Origin: a virus
IMG/VR virus record: IMGVR_UViG_3300037460_000245
Span: 1 to 38,327 of that record
Direction: 5' to 3' (one strand)
DNA: 38,327 nucleotides
Part shown: in pieces, positions 15,890 through 22,365 of the stretch
How positions within the stretch are numbered: the first letter of the stretch is position 1
How the letters are laid out: each line of letters begins with the position of its first letter
Notes under the pieces: generated by a model
Database searches by the model: none
What the model was told of the DNA's origin: nothing
The model's input: only the letters and a program-made list of their open reading frames with translations
Position numbers and translations under genes: made by a program

Positions 15890-16276
15890 CTAAGTTAATA
15901 ATCTTTTATTAATAATCCTTAATCCGCAAGGATATTTTTTATTTTTTTCACATAAAAGCATATATGCCCTATTCTCCTGAAGACCTAAATTAAAAGAAAT
16001 CCACGTGTCGCATATTTTTCGCTTACCTGTGTTGATATGTTCGAAGTCGATGAAATTGGCATATTCTGTTTTACTTCGAATTTCTAAGCCTCCGCAAAAT
16101 GCTGGAAATATAAACTTTTCACCCTCTCGAAGGATCTCAACTTCTTTGAATTCAACTACTCGGACTGTTCCATATTGGCTTGTTTGAACAGTTTCCCCCT
16201 CAAGAAAAGGAGCATGATTTAAAAATGCGCCCCTATCCGCGTCTAACCATTGGCCGTTTCCGATTCGTCTATACAT
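15890..16276 (-). CDS. Hypothetical beta-rich protein
   Basis: A 128-residue protein (MYRRIGNGQWLDADRGAFLN). It has many short strands and Cys residues at CGGLE, ICDTW, LLCEK and PCGLR, but not in a zinc-finger spacing. Its ATG overlaps the stop of the membrane-HTH gene by 8 nt, so it may function with it. No recognised domain. Confidence 0.5.
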   Translation of the reverse strand: MYRRIGNGQWLDADRGAFLNHAPFLEGETVQTSQYGTVRVVEFKEVEILREGEKFIFPAFCGGLEIRSKTEYANFIDFEHINTGKRKICDTWISFNLGLQENRAYMLLCEKNKKYPCGLRIINKRLLT

Positions 16277-16697
16277 CGCGAACCTTCTTTAGTGCTCGGC
16301 TAATTTTCGACTCACTGACCCCAAGTTCCTCCGCTAGTTTTCTTTGTGAGAATCCCTCGTCTTTCTTTTTTATTCTAAACGCTATCGTGCTGGAAATAAT
16401 ACAGAATGTATAAATCATGAAATAAAATGCCCCAATCCATAGAGGGATCTTTGTAAAATAATACAATAGTACCCCCATTGCATCAAGAAAAGCGTATAGA
16501 TATATTAATATTGGGTTTGGTTGCTTGTACAATATTATTGCCGTTGCAATAGAGTAACTAATCGCAAAAATAATGGACAATATACCCTGCTCATCTAACG
16601 ACAAATAACTGAAGTTAGATCCTCCATTTAGCAAATAAAGCAATTTTGTTTGAATAACGTAAATGTGTACTGATAGAATGATAATAAGTGTTTTCAT
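16269..16697 (-). CDS. Multi-pass membrane protein with C-terminal HTH domain
   Basis: A 142-residue protein. Residues 1-110 hold about four hydrophobic segments (around 2-22, 38-57, 63-82 and 87-109). The last 30 residues form a canonical helix-turn-helix: FSQRKLAEELGVSESKISRA (about 114-134), preceded by the basic RIKKKDE cap. So a DNA-binding module is tethered to the membrane, facing the cytoplasm if the basic cap is inside. It lies 3 nt after the tyrosine recombinase stop and overlaps the next gene by 8 nt. A membrane-linked sensor controlling the lysis-lysogeny genes is one possibility; this is inference. Confidence 0.65.
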   Translation of the reverse strand: MKTLIIILSVHIYVIQTKLLYLLNGGSNFSYLSLDEQGILSIIFAISYSIATAIILYKQPNPILIYLYAFLDAMGVLLYYFTKIPLWIGAFYFMIYTFCIISSTIAFRIKKKDEGFSQRKLAEELGVSESKISRALKKVRDV

Positions 16698-16700
16698 AAT

Positions 16701-17495
16701 TTAAAAGATAGGTAATTTTTCTAATGATGTTTTTGAAACATGAGTGTAAATTTCTGTTGTTTTACTGCTTGCGTGTCTTGCAAGCTTCTGGATTAATCTT
16801 TGATTCACTCCCTTGTCCATTAAATGGGTCAAGCACGAGTGGCGCAAGGTGTGGAAAGTATATCTTTCCCCGAAATAACGCTTTACTATTTTATTGCAAC
16901 TATTGGCACTATATTGTGCTTTTGATTGTCCGTTGAATAAATACTCTTTTGGCTGGTACGCTTTGAAATACTTGCGGAGTAAAAATAATATATTCTCAGA
17001 AAGTGGCAAATAAGCATCTTTATTGCCTTTCCCTTGGATTACTTTTATTTGCATACTGTCGGAATTGATATCCTTAATTTTAAAATTAACAATATCAGAA
17101 ACTCTCAACGCGTCAGAATAAGCAAGAGCAATAATTGCTTGATGCTTTAAATTAGTAATTGAATTTATTTTACTCCTAATTATTGATTCAGGTATAACAT
17201 CAGGGAGCTTTCTTTCTTTTCTTGGGCGCTCGAATTTTATTTTTCCATACTTACGATTTAAAACCTTTTCATAAAAGAATTTTAAAGCGTTGATTATTTG
17301 GTTTTGTTGAGAACCTGAAGAGAATTTATAATTTTCAAGGAATAATTGAAAATCTTTCCCGGTTAAATGCTGTGAGTACTTGCGTGTAAATATCAGAAAC
17401 TTTTCAATATAATGACAATATGTTGAAATCGTATTTTCAGAATATCTAAAATATTTAAGTTTTTGATTCGTAATTCTTAAAATTGATTCGTGCAT
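16701..17495 (-). CDS. int: Tyrosine recombinase / integrase
   Basis: A 264-residue enzyme with an N-terminal SAM-like core-binding domain (1-90) and a catalytic domain. The catalytic residues are all visible: Arg131 (ALRVSD), Lys156 or Lys159 (QGKGNKDAYLP), His215 and Arg218 (HTLRHS), His241 (LARHAS) and Tyr250 (TEIYTH). The gap between the LP strand and HTLRH is of Xer length, so the extra I2 domain of integron integrases is absent. It could integrate the phage or resolve multimers. It directly follows the cassette-like block, with 53 nt from the last small ORF. Confidence 0.88.
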   Translation of the reverse strand: MHESILRITNQKLKYFRYSENTISTYCHYIEKFLIFTRKYSQHLTGKDFQLFLENYKFSSGSQQNQIINALKFFYEKVLNRKYGKIKFERPRKERKLPDVIPESIIRSKINSITNLKHQAIIALAYSDALRVSDIVNFKIKDINSDSMQIKVIQGKGNKDAYLPLSENILFLLRKYFKAYQPKEYLFNGQSKAQYSANSCNKIVKRYFGERYTFHTLRHSCLTHLMDKGVNQRLIQKLARHASSKTTEIYTHVSKTSLEKLPIF

Positions 17496-17548
17496 TTGTT
17501 TAATATTTAGCTAGTTATTGTATTGGTTTTTTATATGGTAGTTAGGCA

Positions 17549-17848
17549 CTATAGTTTCTTTTTATCACACCATTCTTTAAACATATCCTCGTAAGTTGTA
17601 GTATAACTACCCTTACCATAATTTCCAACGTATCTAGCAAAAGAAACATACAGTTCGCTTTGCTGCCTAACAATATTTAAAGGCAATGCTTGTTCCTGCT
17701 CTTTATTATCACCATTCGCTTGGTACTCTCTAATAACTTGCACAGCTTTCAATAATCCTTTATTGTAACCGCTCCAATATTGAGTAGCTGTTTCAACTTT
17801 TTCACTTTTTATTTCTTCAACCATTTTATCAATATTCAAATCGCTCAT
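17549..17848 (-). CDS. Cassette-like small ORF, last before the recombinase
   Basis: A 99-residue acidic helical protein (MSDLNIDKMVEEIKSEKVET), with YWSGYNKGLLKAVQVIREY and the motif ALPLNIV that recurs in the next ORF upstream. No family recognised. Right after the stop is GCCTAAC, which matches the RYYYAAC inverse core of integron cassettes. It is separated from the next upstream ORF by 85 non-coding bases, unlike the overlapping genes elsewhere. Confidence 0.6.
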   Translation of the reverse strand: MSDLNIDKMVEEIKSEKVETATQYWSGYNKGLLKAVQVIREYQANGDNKEQEQALPLNIVRQQSELYVSFARYVGNYGKGSYTTTYEDMFKEWCDKKKL

Positions 17849-17933
17849 TATTTCCGTGTGTTAAAATTTATATTATCAATTATGTTTATCTCAATCCGTA
17901 GCACTGCCTTTAAAATTAACGTTGTAGCTAATA
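17849..17933 (-). repeat. Cassette spacer A with AACGTT boundary
   Basis: An 85-nt non-coding spacer between two same-strand small ORFs. On the coding strand it starts right after a TAG stop with TATTAGCTACAACGTTAATT. The plus-strand block CCTTTAAAATTAACGTT (17907-17923) is nearly identical to that in spacer B. Confidence 0.6.
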
Positions 17934-18281
17934 CTAGTCACAACTATCTATACTGCAAACGTATTCCCATGTTTGCCCTGGGTAAAGTTGCTCTACCTTC
18001 ACGCATGCAGCGGTATAATTATCTTCAGTAATAATCCGATTCACACCATTTACTTCGAAAAAGAAAGTACTAGCTACAACAATATTTAAAGGCAAAACTT
18101 CCTTTTCGCTTGTTTTATTTTTGGCTTGCGCTGCAAATTCTGTTAACCATCCTGCAATTGGTATCTGCTGCAAAAAGTCTCCACTCGTATCAAAAATTGT
18201 ATAGTTCTCTAAGTTTAGTCCTTTTGCTTCTAAAAAGTCACCAGCTTCTTTTAATTCTTCAATCTCATACTTTCTATCCAT
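17934..18281 (-). CDS. Cassette-like small ORF with LPLNIV motif
   Basis: A 115-residue acidic protein (MDRKYEIEELKEAGDFLEAK), with VLPLNIV and a C-terminal TWEYVCSIDSCD. The shared motif lies in an otherwise different protein, and the DNA under it (CAATATTTAAAGGCAA on the plus strand) is also shared with the 99-residue ORF. Spacer B lies before its ATG and spacer A after its stop. No recognised domain. Confidence 0.55.
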   Translation of the reverse strand: MDRKYEIEELKEAGDFLEAKGLNLENYTIFDTSGDFLQQIPIAGWLTEFAAQAKNKTSEKEVLPLNIVVASTFFFEVNGVNRIITEDNYTAACVKVEQLYPGQTWEYVCSIDSCD

Positions 18282-18370
18282 CGCTCTAAATTTGTTAAAT
18301 TTCTATTTCACGTTTAAAATTCTCAATAATCCGAAGGGCGTTCAGCCCTTAAAATTAACGTTATATGCAA
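18282..18370 (-). repeat. Cassette spacer B with AACGTT boundary and hairpin
   Basis: An 89-nt spacer. On the coding strand it begins after TAA with TTGCATATAACGTTAATTTT and then a perfect hairpin, AAGGGC-TGAAC-GCCCTT (18350-18345 with 18339-18334). The boundary is close to that of spacer A. Its GCATATAAC is the exact complement of GTTATATGC next to the downstream end of spacer C. Confidence 0.6.
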
Positions 18371-18568
18371 TTAGCACACGCTCATTACTTGGTCATCATT
18401 CATGTGTGCAATTTCTAGCATCTTACTAGCAATAAAATCAAAGTGTTCTTTATCATAAGCTTGCGAAAATCCTTCATTTGCGTTTTGCTCATTCGCCGCA
18501 ATCATTCCCTGAACCTCTGTTTCTAACGCCGTAACTAATATTAATCTTTTTACTCCTACATCCGTCAT
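18371..18568 (-). CDS. Cassette-like small ORF (65 residues)
   Basis: The protein starts MTDVGVKRLILVTALETEVQ and ends DDQVMSVC; mostly helical with a middle EGFSQAYDKEHFDFIASKML. I chose the ATG at 18568 because the sequence before it (TTGAGCGGTGGCAAAATATA) matches the leader before the 19115 and 19948 genes; a GTG at 18610 could add 14 residues. No family recognised. Non-coding spacers flank it on both sides. Confidence 0.5.
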   Translation of the reverse strand: MTDVGVKRLILVTALETEVQGMIAANEQNANEGFSQAYDKEHFDFIASKMLEIAHMNDDQVMSVC

Positions 18569-18704
18569 GTTTTCTATATTTTGCCACCGCTCAATAAAAG
18601 CATATAACACGTTGTCAAACGCAATTACTTGTTAATAAGCTGTGTATGTTTATAATTAAATCCTGTTCATTCTATTTGGTTCAACTGCGTTTACAACAAA
18701 TCCA
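18569..18704 (-). repeat. Cassette spacer C with long bulged inverted repeat and shared leader
   Basis: A 136-nt spacer. Arms at 18683-18697 and 18611-18626 form a 15-16 bp inverted repeat with one mismatch and one unpaired base, 56 nt apart. An unpaired base in a long stem is a hallmark of integron attC hairpins. Past the stem on the coding strand lies GTTATATGC and then the shared leader TTGAGCGGTGGCAAAA. Confidence 0.6.
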
Positions 18705-19115
18705 TTATACTTTATTTGCCACCCGCACAAACTCGTTTAGTCCAGCTTGGCTATCAATATGGTAAAAGCCAATAAATCCGTTCTCTTCCCATTCCTTTGG
18801 TGGTGGGCATCCACAATGCCCAGTTACTCTAATTTTATTACCATATTTACCCACACGGCTATGGCTGTCAAACATTTCGTCAGGGTATTGTTTTTCATGC
18901 ATCTCCGTAGCTTCTTTTAACGGTATCCCGTTGCCGTCTGCCACCGCTACCCAATAGTACCAAGCCCGTGTAAGTGTCCAATTACCAACCTTACCAATTA
19001 ATGTATAAGGCACTTCACTTCTTGCGAGTTCTTGTTTTACGGGCTTTAATCCAGCCCTTTCAAGTTCAATTCTAATCTGCTCGTCACATCCTTTTACTCC
19101 TGCTAAATTCTCCAT
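18705..19115 (-). CDS. Cassette-like ORF, unknown phage protein with CGCPP motif
   Basis: A 136-residue protein (MENLAGVKGCDEQIRIELER) with SEVPYTLIGKVGNWTLTRAW, VTGHCGCPPPKEW and FYHIDSQAGLNEFVR. I set the start at ATG 19115, after the leader GAGCGGTGGCAAAACTTAAC; a longer reading from GTG at 19133 would translate the leader itself. The domain is not recognised by name. The Trp-rich and CGCPPP segments suggest a compact fold. Confidence 0.6.
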   Translation of the reverse strand: MENLAGVKGCDEQIRIELERAGLKPVKQELARSEVPYTLIGKVGNWTLTRAWYYWVAVADGNGIPLKEATEMHEKQYPDEMFDSHSRVGKYGNKIRVTGHCGCPPPKEWEENGFIGFYHIDSQAGLNEFVRVANKV

Positions 19116-19280
19116 TTTGTTAAGTTTTGCCACCGCTCAAAAACAAAGTATAACAACAACTAAAAATAAAAGCTGTCACATAAGTTATACCAGTCATACT
19201 GCGGAGTTGGTTAATATTTACTATTGTTTAAATTCTCTTAGTCACATACGCTTCAATTCTTAGCTAAACGTTAGCGGTAA
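19116..19280 (-). repeat. Cassette spacer D with AACGTT boundary, GTATAAC/GTTATAC pair and shared leader
   Basis: A 165-nt spacer. On the coding strand it begins after TAA with TTACCGCTAACGTTTAGCTA. Further on, GTATAAC (19200-19194) and GTTATAC (19154-19148) are exact complements 39 nt apart, like the R'' and R' pair of an attC. The shared leader TTTTTGAGCGGTGGCAAAAC follows. Confidence 0.6.
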
Positions 19281-19628
19281 TTAAACCACCAACTCAGCTC
19301 TTTTTAAGTTTAGGTTATTACCCTCCTTATTATAAAGGAAACAACCCCACGGCATTATTTCTATTTTTACCACCAAAAATTCATCGCCAATATGCCATCT
19401 TAAGTGGTCTTCAATTGCACAAGAATCATCCAGCCTATCCTCTTTTATAACTCGTACAGTTTTACCAACAACATCATTAACAATATTTTTAACTTGCTCT
19501 CGGTGGTACTCTTCAGCGTATATTTGCATTGCCTCAAGTATGTACGGCTTTAATTTTTCTTCACCAATTACAGCCCAAGGCATTTCCTCACGCATTGCTT
19601 TAAATATAGTTTCCTTACTCATAATCAT
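19281..19628 (-). CDS. Cassette-like ORF, hypothetical
   Basis: A 115-residue protein (MIMSKETIFKAMREEMPWAV), helical for about 55 residues, then a beta-rich end: GKTVRVIKEDRL, WHIGDEFLVVKIEIMPWGCF and LKRAELVV, which looks like a small SH3/KOW-like barrel. The start could be Met1 or Met3. No catalytic motif. The flanking spacers D and E separate it from neighbours on the same strand. Confidence 0.5.
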   Translation of the reverse strand: MIMSKETIFKAMREEMPWAVIGEEKLKPYILEAMQIYAEEYHREQVKNIVNDVVGKTVRVIKEDRLDDSCAIEDHLRWHIGDEFLVVKIEIMPWGCFLYNKEGNNLNLKRAELVV

Positions 19629-19738
19629 TCGTTCTTTTAATTCATTAAAATTACTGTGAATAGCCTCATACTGTTGTAGTTCATTAAAACGAAACTACAA
19701 CACATAATATAAATAATGCGCTGTAGCTCGTATCAACT
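19629..19738 (-). repeat. Cassette spacer E with perfect 10-bp hairpin
   Basis: A 110-nt spacer. TGTTGTAGTT (19672-19681) and AACTACAACA (19693-19702) form a perfect 10-bp stem with an 11-nt loop. On the coding strand, AGCTACAGCGCAT occurs 9 nt after the stop, a degenerate version of the GCTACAACGTT boundary in spacer A. No T-run follows on either side, so it does not look like a terminator. Confidence 0.6.
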
Positions 19739-19948
19739 TTATTCCTCCCCACGCAATTCTTTAAGGTCAGCAACTTCACATTTTTCTGTGTAATTATCTA
19801 ATAATGCTGCACCTATTTTGTCCCATGAAACCCACATTGAAGTTCCTTTTACATTTCCAGTTTTTAATTTTGCTGGAATATTTGTGTGTAATGTAACACC
19901 TTGTTTACCTGCGTTGCTGAATCCTGTAATAATTACTTTATTTGCCAT
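19739..19948 (-). CDS. Cassette-like ORF, hypothetical
   Basis: A 69-residue protein (MANKVIITGFSNAGKQGVTL) with KGTSMWVSWDKIGAALLDNY. It is short and beta-rich at the start. The FSNAGKQG stretch resembles a P-loop, but the protein is too small for an NTPase, so this is probably chance. The leader GCGTGGGCAACACTTAAATA matches those before the 19115 and 18568 starts. Confidence 0.5.
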   Translation of the reverse strand: MANKVIITGFSNAGKQGVTLHTNIPAKLKTGNVKGTSMWVSWDKIGAALLDNYTEKCEVADLKELRGEE

Positions 19949-20053
19949 TTTATTTAAGTGTTGCCCACGCTCGCAAACGTGGAGGTTTATATCTCGTATG
20001 TAATGTAGTGCGTATGCGAGGGCGCACTATTCATATTATTATACGTTACTCCC
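19949..20053 (-). repeat. Cassette spacer F with nested inverted repeats and shared leader
   Basis: A 105-nt spacer. TAGTGCG (20006-20012) pairs with CGCACTA (20023-20029), and outside it CGTAT (19995-19999) pairs with ATACG (20041-20045), giving two stem blocks with an uneven internal loop. CCACG and CGTGG (19965-19982) form a smaller hairpin. On the coding strand GAGTAACGTATAA follows the upstream gene's stop. Confidence 0.55.
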
Positions 20054-20419
20054 CTAAAGAACCCCCTCCACAATATCAATAAACTCCTCCAGCGAACGAA
20101 TTTCGAAGCCCTTTCCTCCTTGTTTTTCTACTTGTTGGATGTGTGCCTTTTGCTCCTTACTCATTCGGTCATTTCCGACCTTGAAATCCATTACATACAA
20201 TACCCCTGCGTAATAGAATGTAAAATCAACAATACCCTTAACCATTCCAAGACCTTTCATTAAGCTAAGTATTATCATGCGCTTTTTGTTGCCTACATTA
20301 CCGACTATCTTCTCGACCTGCTTAATGTCGTTGAAATTAGCCCAGAATAAGCCTCTTAATTCGGGGTGAGTGTTCCAGAGCCAGCGAAAGCAGAATCCTT
20401 GTAATTGGTCGTGTTTCAT
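20054..20419 (-). CDS. VRR-NUC domain nuclease
   Basis: A 121-residue protein, all nuclease domain. GMVKGIVDFTF (Asp65), YVMDFKVG (Asp78-x-Lys80) and MSKEQKAHIQQ (Gln90) give the PD-(D/E)XK pattern of the VRR-NUC family. Stand-alone VRR-NUC proteins are common in phages and probably act on branched or damaged DNA in replication and recombination. It starts 1 nt into the stop of its upstream neighbour and is the first gene before the cassette-like block; spacer F follows it. Confidence 0.8.
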   Translation of the reverse strand: MKHDQLQGFCFRWLWNTHPELRGLFWANFNDIKQVEKIVGNVGNKKRMIILSLMKGLGMVKGIVDFTFYYAGVLYVMDFKVGNDRMSKEQKAHIQQVEKQGGKGFEIRSLEEFIDIVEGVL

Positions 20420-20796
20420 TACTTAATTAGATTAGTTGCTTCTAAAATTCCAGCTTCAAGGGCTTCGTCGTAGGAATTAAATTCCTTCATTTCGTCATGA
20501 GCTTCAAAAAACGGGGACATACAATCCTCTGCTAGTATTTTAAAAACCCAATTATCCCAAGAATCAAATGGAATTACTTGTATTATTAATTTATGATCAT
20601 CCATCAACCATTTTTGAGCGAGGGCTAATGTCGGCGCAGGGAATCTACATTGTTCAACTCTTCTCGCCTGTTGTCTTAATGGAATAACCTGTCCATTAAT
20701 ATCATATGAGTCGTTCCATGTACTAAAACCACATATATACAATTTCTTTGCCGTCTCGAATCCTACTATTTTCAATACTGTATCGCTATGTCCCAT
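20419..20796 (-). CDS. Hypothetical phage protein
   Basis: A 125-residue protein (MGHSDTVLKIVGFETAKKLY). It contains IPLRQQARRVEQCRFPAPTL, ALAQKWLMDDHKLIIQVIPF and a C-terminal helix. The pattern of an apparent substrate-like loop followed by PAPT-LAQKWL recurs in phage proteins of unknown function. I chose the ATG at 20796, which overlaps the previous stop as TGATG; a TTG one codon earlier is less likely. Confidence 0.55.
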   Translation of the reverse strand: MGHSDTVLKIVGFETAKKLYICGFSTWNDSYDINGQVIPLRQQARRVEQCRFPAPTLALAQKWLMDDHKLIIQVIPFDSWDNWVFKILAEDCMSPFFEAHDEMKEFNSYDEALEAGILEATNLIK

Positions 20797-21359
20797 CAAA
20801 CACTAATTTTAAATTCAACAATCTTACCCAATTTTTCAAGAGGAATATTTCCACCAGAAACAAATAAATTTACAGTAGCGGAATTAATTCCAGTTCGTTT
20901 CGATATACTGTAAACGGTTTCATTCGCTATAATTTCACGAGCTTCGTTTTGCATCCATAATTGAACGTCGTTAAAATCTCCAATCTTGAAACTGCCATTA
21001 ACGTTAATTTTCAATTTCAACTCGTAAGCTCTGAATAGTTTCTTCAGATTAGTATCGGATATTTCACTAAATTCAACGAATGAGCTAATTTTAATCTCAC
21101 TAATGCCTGTTTTCTTACTCAACCTTCGAAGATCCTTACCTTGGAATGTCTGAATAAAATAATCCTTGACCTCTTTATATGACTTTTGAAAGTCTACCCG
21201 GTTATAAAATCGGTTCCAAAAGTCCTCGAAATCTGGTTTTTGCTCATACTTAAACGAATAAGTATCATGAATTACCAACACTGTACCCTCGACTTTTATG
21301 TAATCGATTGGCTTCTCATCTCTCTCTAGATGAATGATTAAGTTTCCTTTTATTTTCAT
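20796..21359 (-). CDS. Double-HTH protein, possible phage regulator
   Basis: A 187-residue protein. Two segments look like Cro/C1-type HTHs: DLRRLSKKTGISEIKISSF (about 76-94) and VYSISKRTGINSATVNLFVS (about 149-168), each followed by LKKL or LEKLGKI as in repressor families. The first 70 residues (MKIKGNLIIHLERDEKPIDY) are beta-rich. It is the third gene of the leftward arm, close to the divergent control region with its repeats, so it could bind there as an early regulator. The target is not shown. Confidence 0.6.
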   Translation of the reverse strand: MKIKGNLIIHLERDEKPIDYIKVEGTVLVIHDTYSFKYEQKPDFEDFWNRFYNRVDFQKSYKEVKDYFIQTFQGKDLRRLSKKTGISEIKISSFVEFSEISDTNLKKLFRAYELKLKINVNGSFKIGDFNDVQLWMQNEAREIIANETVYSISKRTGINSATVNLFVSGGNIPLEKLGKIVEFKISV

Positions 21360-21361
21360 AA

Positions 21362-21589
21362 CTACAAAGGTATAATTAACTGAATTTTGTTGATACTAAC
21401 GGAATAATTCAAATAAGAACTAATCCCAACAGCATACAGGGCCGTAATAATTTCAACGCCTCCGAATTTACCGCTCATACATTTATCATCCCAAACTTCA
21501 ACTTGTTCTTCATGAAGAAAAACGGAATAATTTTCATTATCCTTGTTAAATTTGTCAATAATCGCCTTTATTAATTTTTTATTTTCCAT
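21362..21589 (-). CDS. Hypothetical small protein
   Basis: A 75-residue protein (MENKKLIKAIIDKFNKDNEN): one helix, then strands (YSVFLHEEQVEVWDD) and a hydrophobic end (YSVSINKIQLIIPL). No recognised domain. It is 2 nt upstream of the double-HTH gene and 7 nt after its own upstream neighbour, an early operon position. Confidence 0.5.
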   Translation of the reverse strand: MENKKLIKAIIDKFNKDNENYSVFLHEEQVEVWDDKCMSGKFGGVEIITALYAVGISSYLNYSVSINKIQLIIPL

Positions 21590-21596
21590 GATAAAA

Positions 21597-21902
21597 TTAA
21601 TAAAGTGATTGCATTGATTTATCTACCTCTGAAAATCTATCATCGTTCGTTACGTTTTTCACTTCCAGTTCAAAGTAAGCCAAGGCAGGATTGTAATTTG
21701 AATCGGCCGAAATTAATGAATCTCTGTTACTAACAATCTCATAAAGCAAGACATTTCCTCTCTCCCTTTTGTTGTGCGACATAATTAAATCGCCAATTTC
21801 TGGTTTTTCTTTAAAAAAACTATCTACGATTTCGTTATCAGTGTGCTTGTAAATGCAGATATCTGCATTTCGAAACCTGTGTTTTAAAATTTTTCGTGCC
21901 AT
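21597..21902 (-). CDS. First gene of the leftward arm, hypothetical
   Basis: A 101-residue protein starting MARKILKHRFRNADICIYKH. An upstream ATG at 21923 would give 108 residues, but it sits only 2 nt after the TATCTTTG promoter box, so transcription should begin after it; the ATG at 21902 then has a leader of about 18 nt. The protein is basic at the start and beta-rich in the middle (GDLIMSHNKRERGNVLLYEI). No family recognised. Confidence 0.55.
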   Translation of the reverse strand: MARKILKHRFRNADICIYKHTDNEIVDSFFKEKPEIGDLIMSHNKRERGNVLLYEIVSNRDSLISADSNYNPALAYFELEVKNVTNDDRFSEVDKSMQSLY

Positions 21903-21925
21903 CTCTATAATTTTTAAATTCATTC

Positions 21926-21933
21926 CAAAGATA
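21926..21933 (-). promoter_or_regulatory. -7 promoter box for the leftward arm
   Basis: TATCTTTG on the minus strand matches the Bacteroidota TAnnTTTG consensus. No clear TTG box is seen 19 nt upstream, so it may need an activator. It decides the start of the first leftward gene. Confidence 0.55.
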
Positions 21934-22230
21934 GTCTTTTATTTTAATACATAGCGAATTTCTACATGTGTTTTTCTCCTTTTATTCATATTTACCTATT
22001 AACCCGCTCAAATCTGCGTCACCTTTGTACAGATGGGTGGCATTTTATGTACACTTAAAAAAATCATCTGTACGAGGCTAGAGCCTCTGATAATGCATCG
22101 TTTCAGCTTTTATGTACAGATTGTACACTTAAAAACGCTTTAAACTATTTTAGGATTTATTAAACATATATATACTACTATATATATATAATTATATTTA
22201 TTTAGAAGTATAGTAATTAAGTGTACAAAG

Positions 22231-22258
22231 TGACTATGGTCTAGTAATCAAGCAGTTA
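22231..22258 (+). repeat. 28-bp direct repeat, copy 1
   Basis: Begins TGACTATGGTCTAGTAATCA. It matches 22294-22321 at 24 of 28 positions. The copies are 63 bp apart, about six helical turns, so proteins bound to both would sit on the same DNA face. Confidence 0.75.
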
Positions 22259-22293
22259 GCTCAATAATTAGCAAAAAACTTTGCCGCTTCATC

Positions 22294-22321
22294 TGACTAT
22301 AGTCTGATAATCAAGTAGTTA
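22294..22321 (+). repeat. 28-bp direct repeat, copy 2
   Basis: Begins TGACTATAGTCTGATAATCA and contains the perfect 10-bp palindrome GACTATAGTC. Copy 1 has the imperfect form GACTATGGTC. It ends 45 bp before the terS promoter box, a plausible operator distance. Confidence 0.75.
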
Positions 22322-22365
22322 TAGTGGTCACGTTATGCGTAACGAGTGGTTAAATAAAAAATGCT

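Larger units (their letters stand above)
21934..22365. promoter_or_regulatory. Divergent control region, candidate replication origin or operator cluster
   Basis: About 430 nt without a gene between the two transcription arms. It holds TGTAC-centred sites at 22026, 22048, 22069, 22113, 22122 and 22222 (five of them the palindrome TGTACA). TGTACACTTAAAAA occurs twice (22048, 22122). There is an inverted repeat GAGGCT-AG-AGCCTC (22074-22087), an AT-rich stretch at about 22141-22220, and a CGTTA-TGCG-TAACG hairpin (22331-22344). Two 28-bp direct repeats are listed separately. This layout suits repressor or initiator binding next to an easily melted segment. Confidence 0.6.

Noticed and set aside
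16701-17495. Integron integrase (IntI)
   Set aside because: All tyrosine recombinase residues are present, but the spacing before HTLRH is Xer-like with no room for the extra I2 domain.
19739-19948. P-loop NTPase (FSNAGKQG)
   Set aside because: Only 69 residues and no Walker B; the glycine stretch is probably chance.
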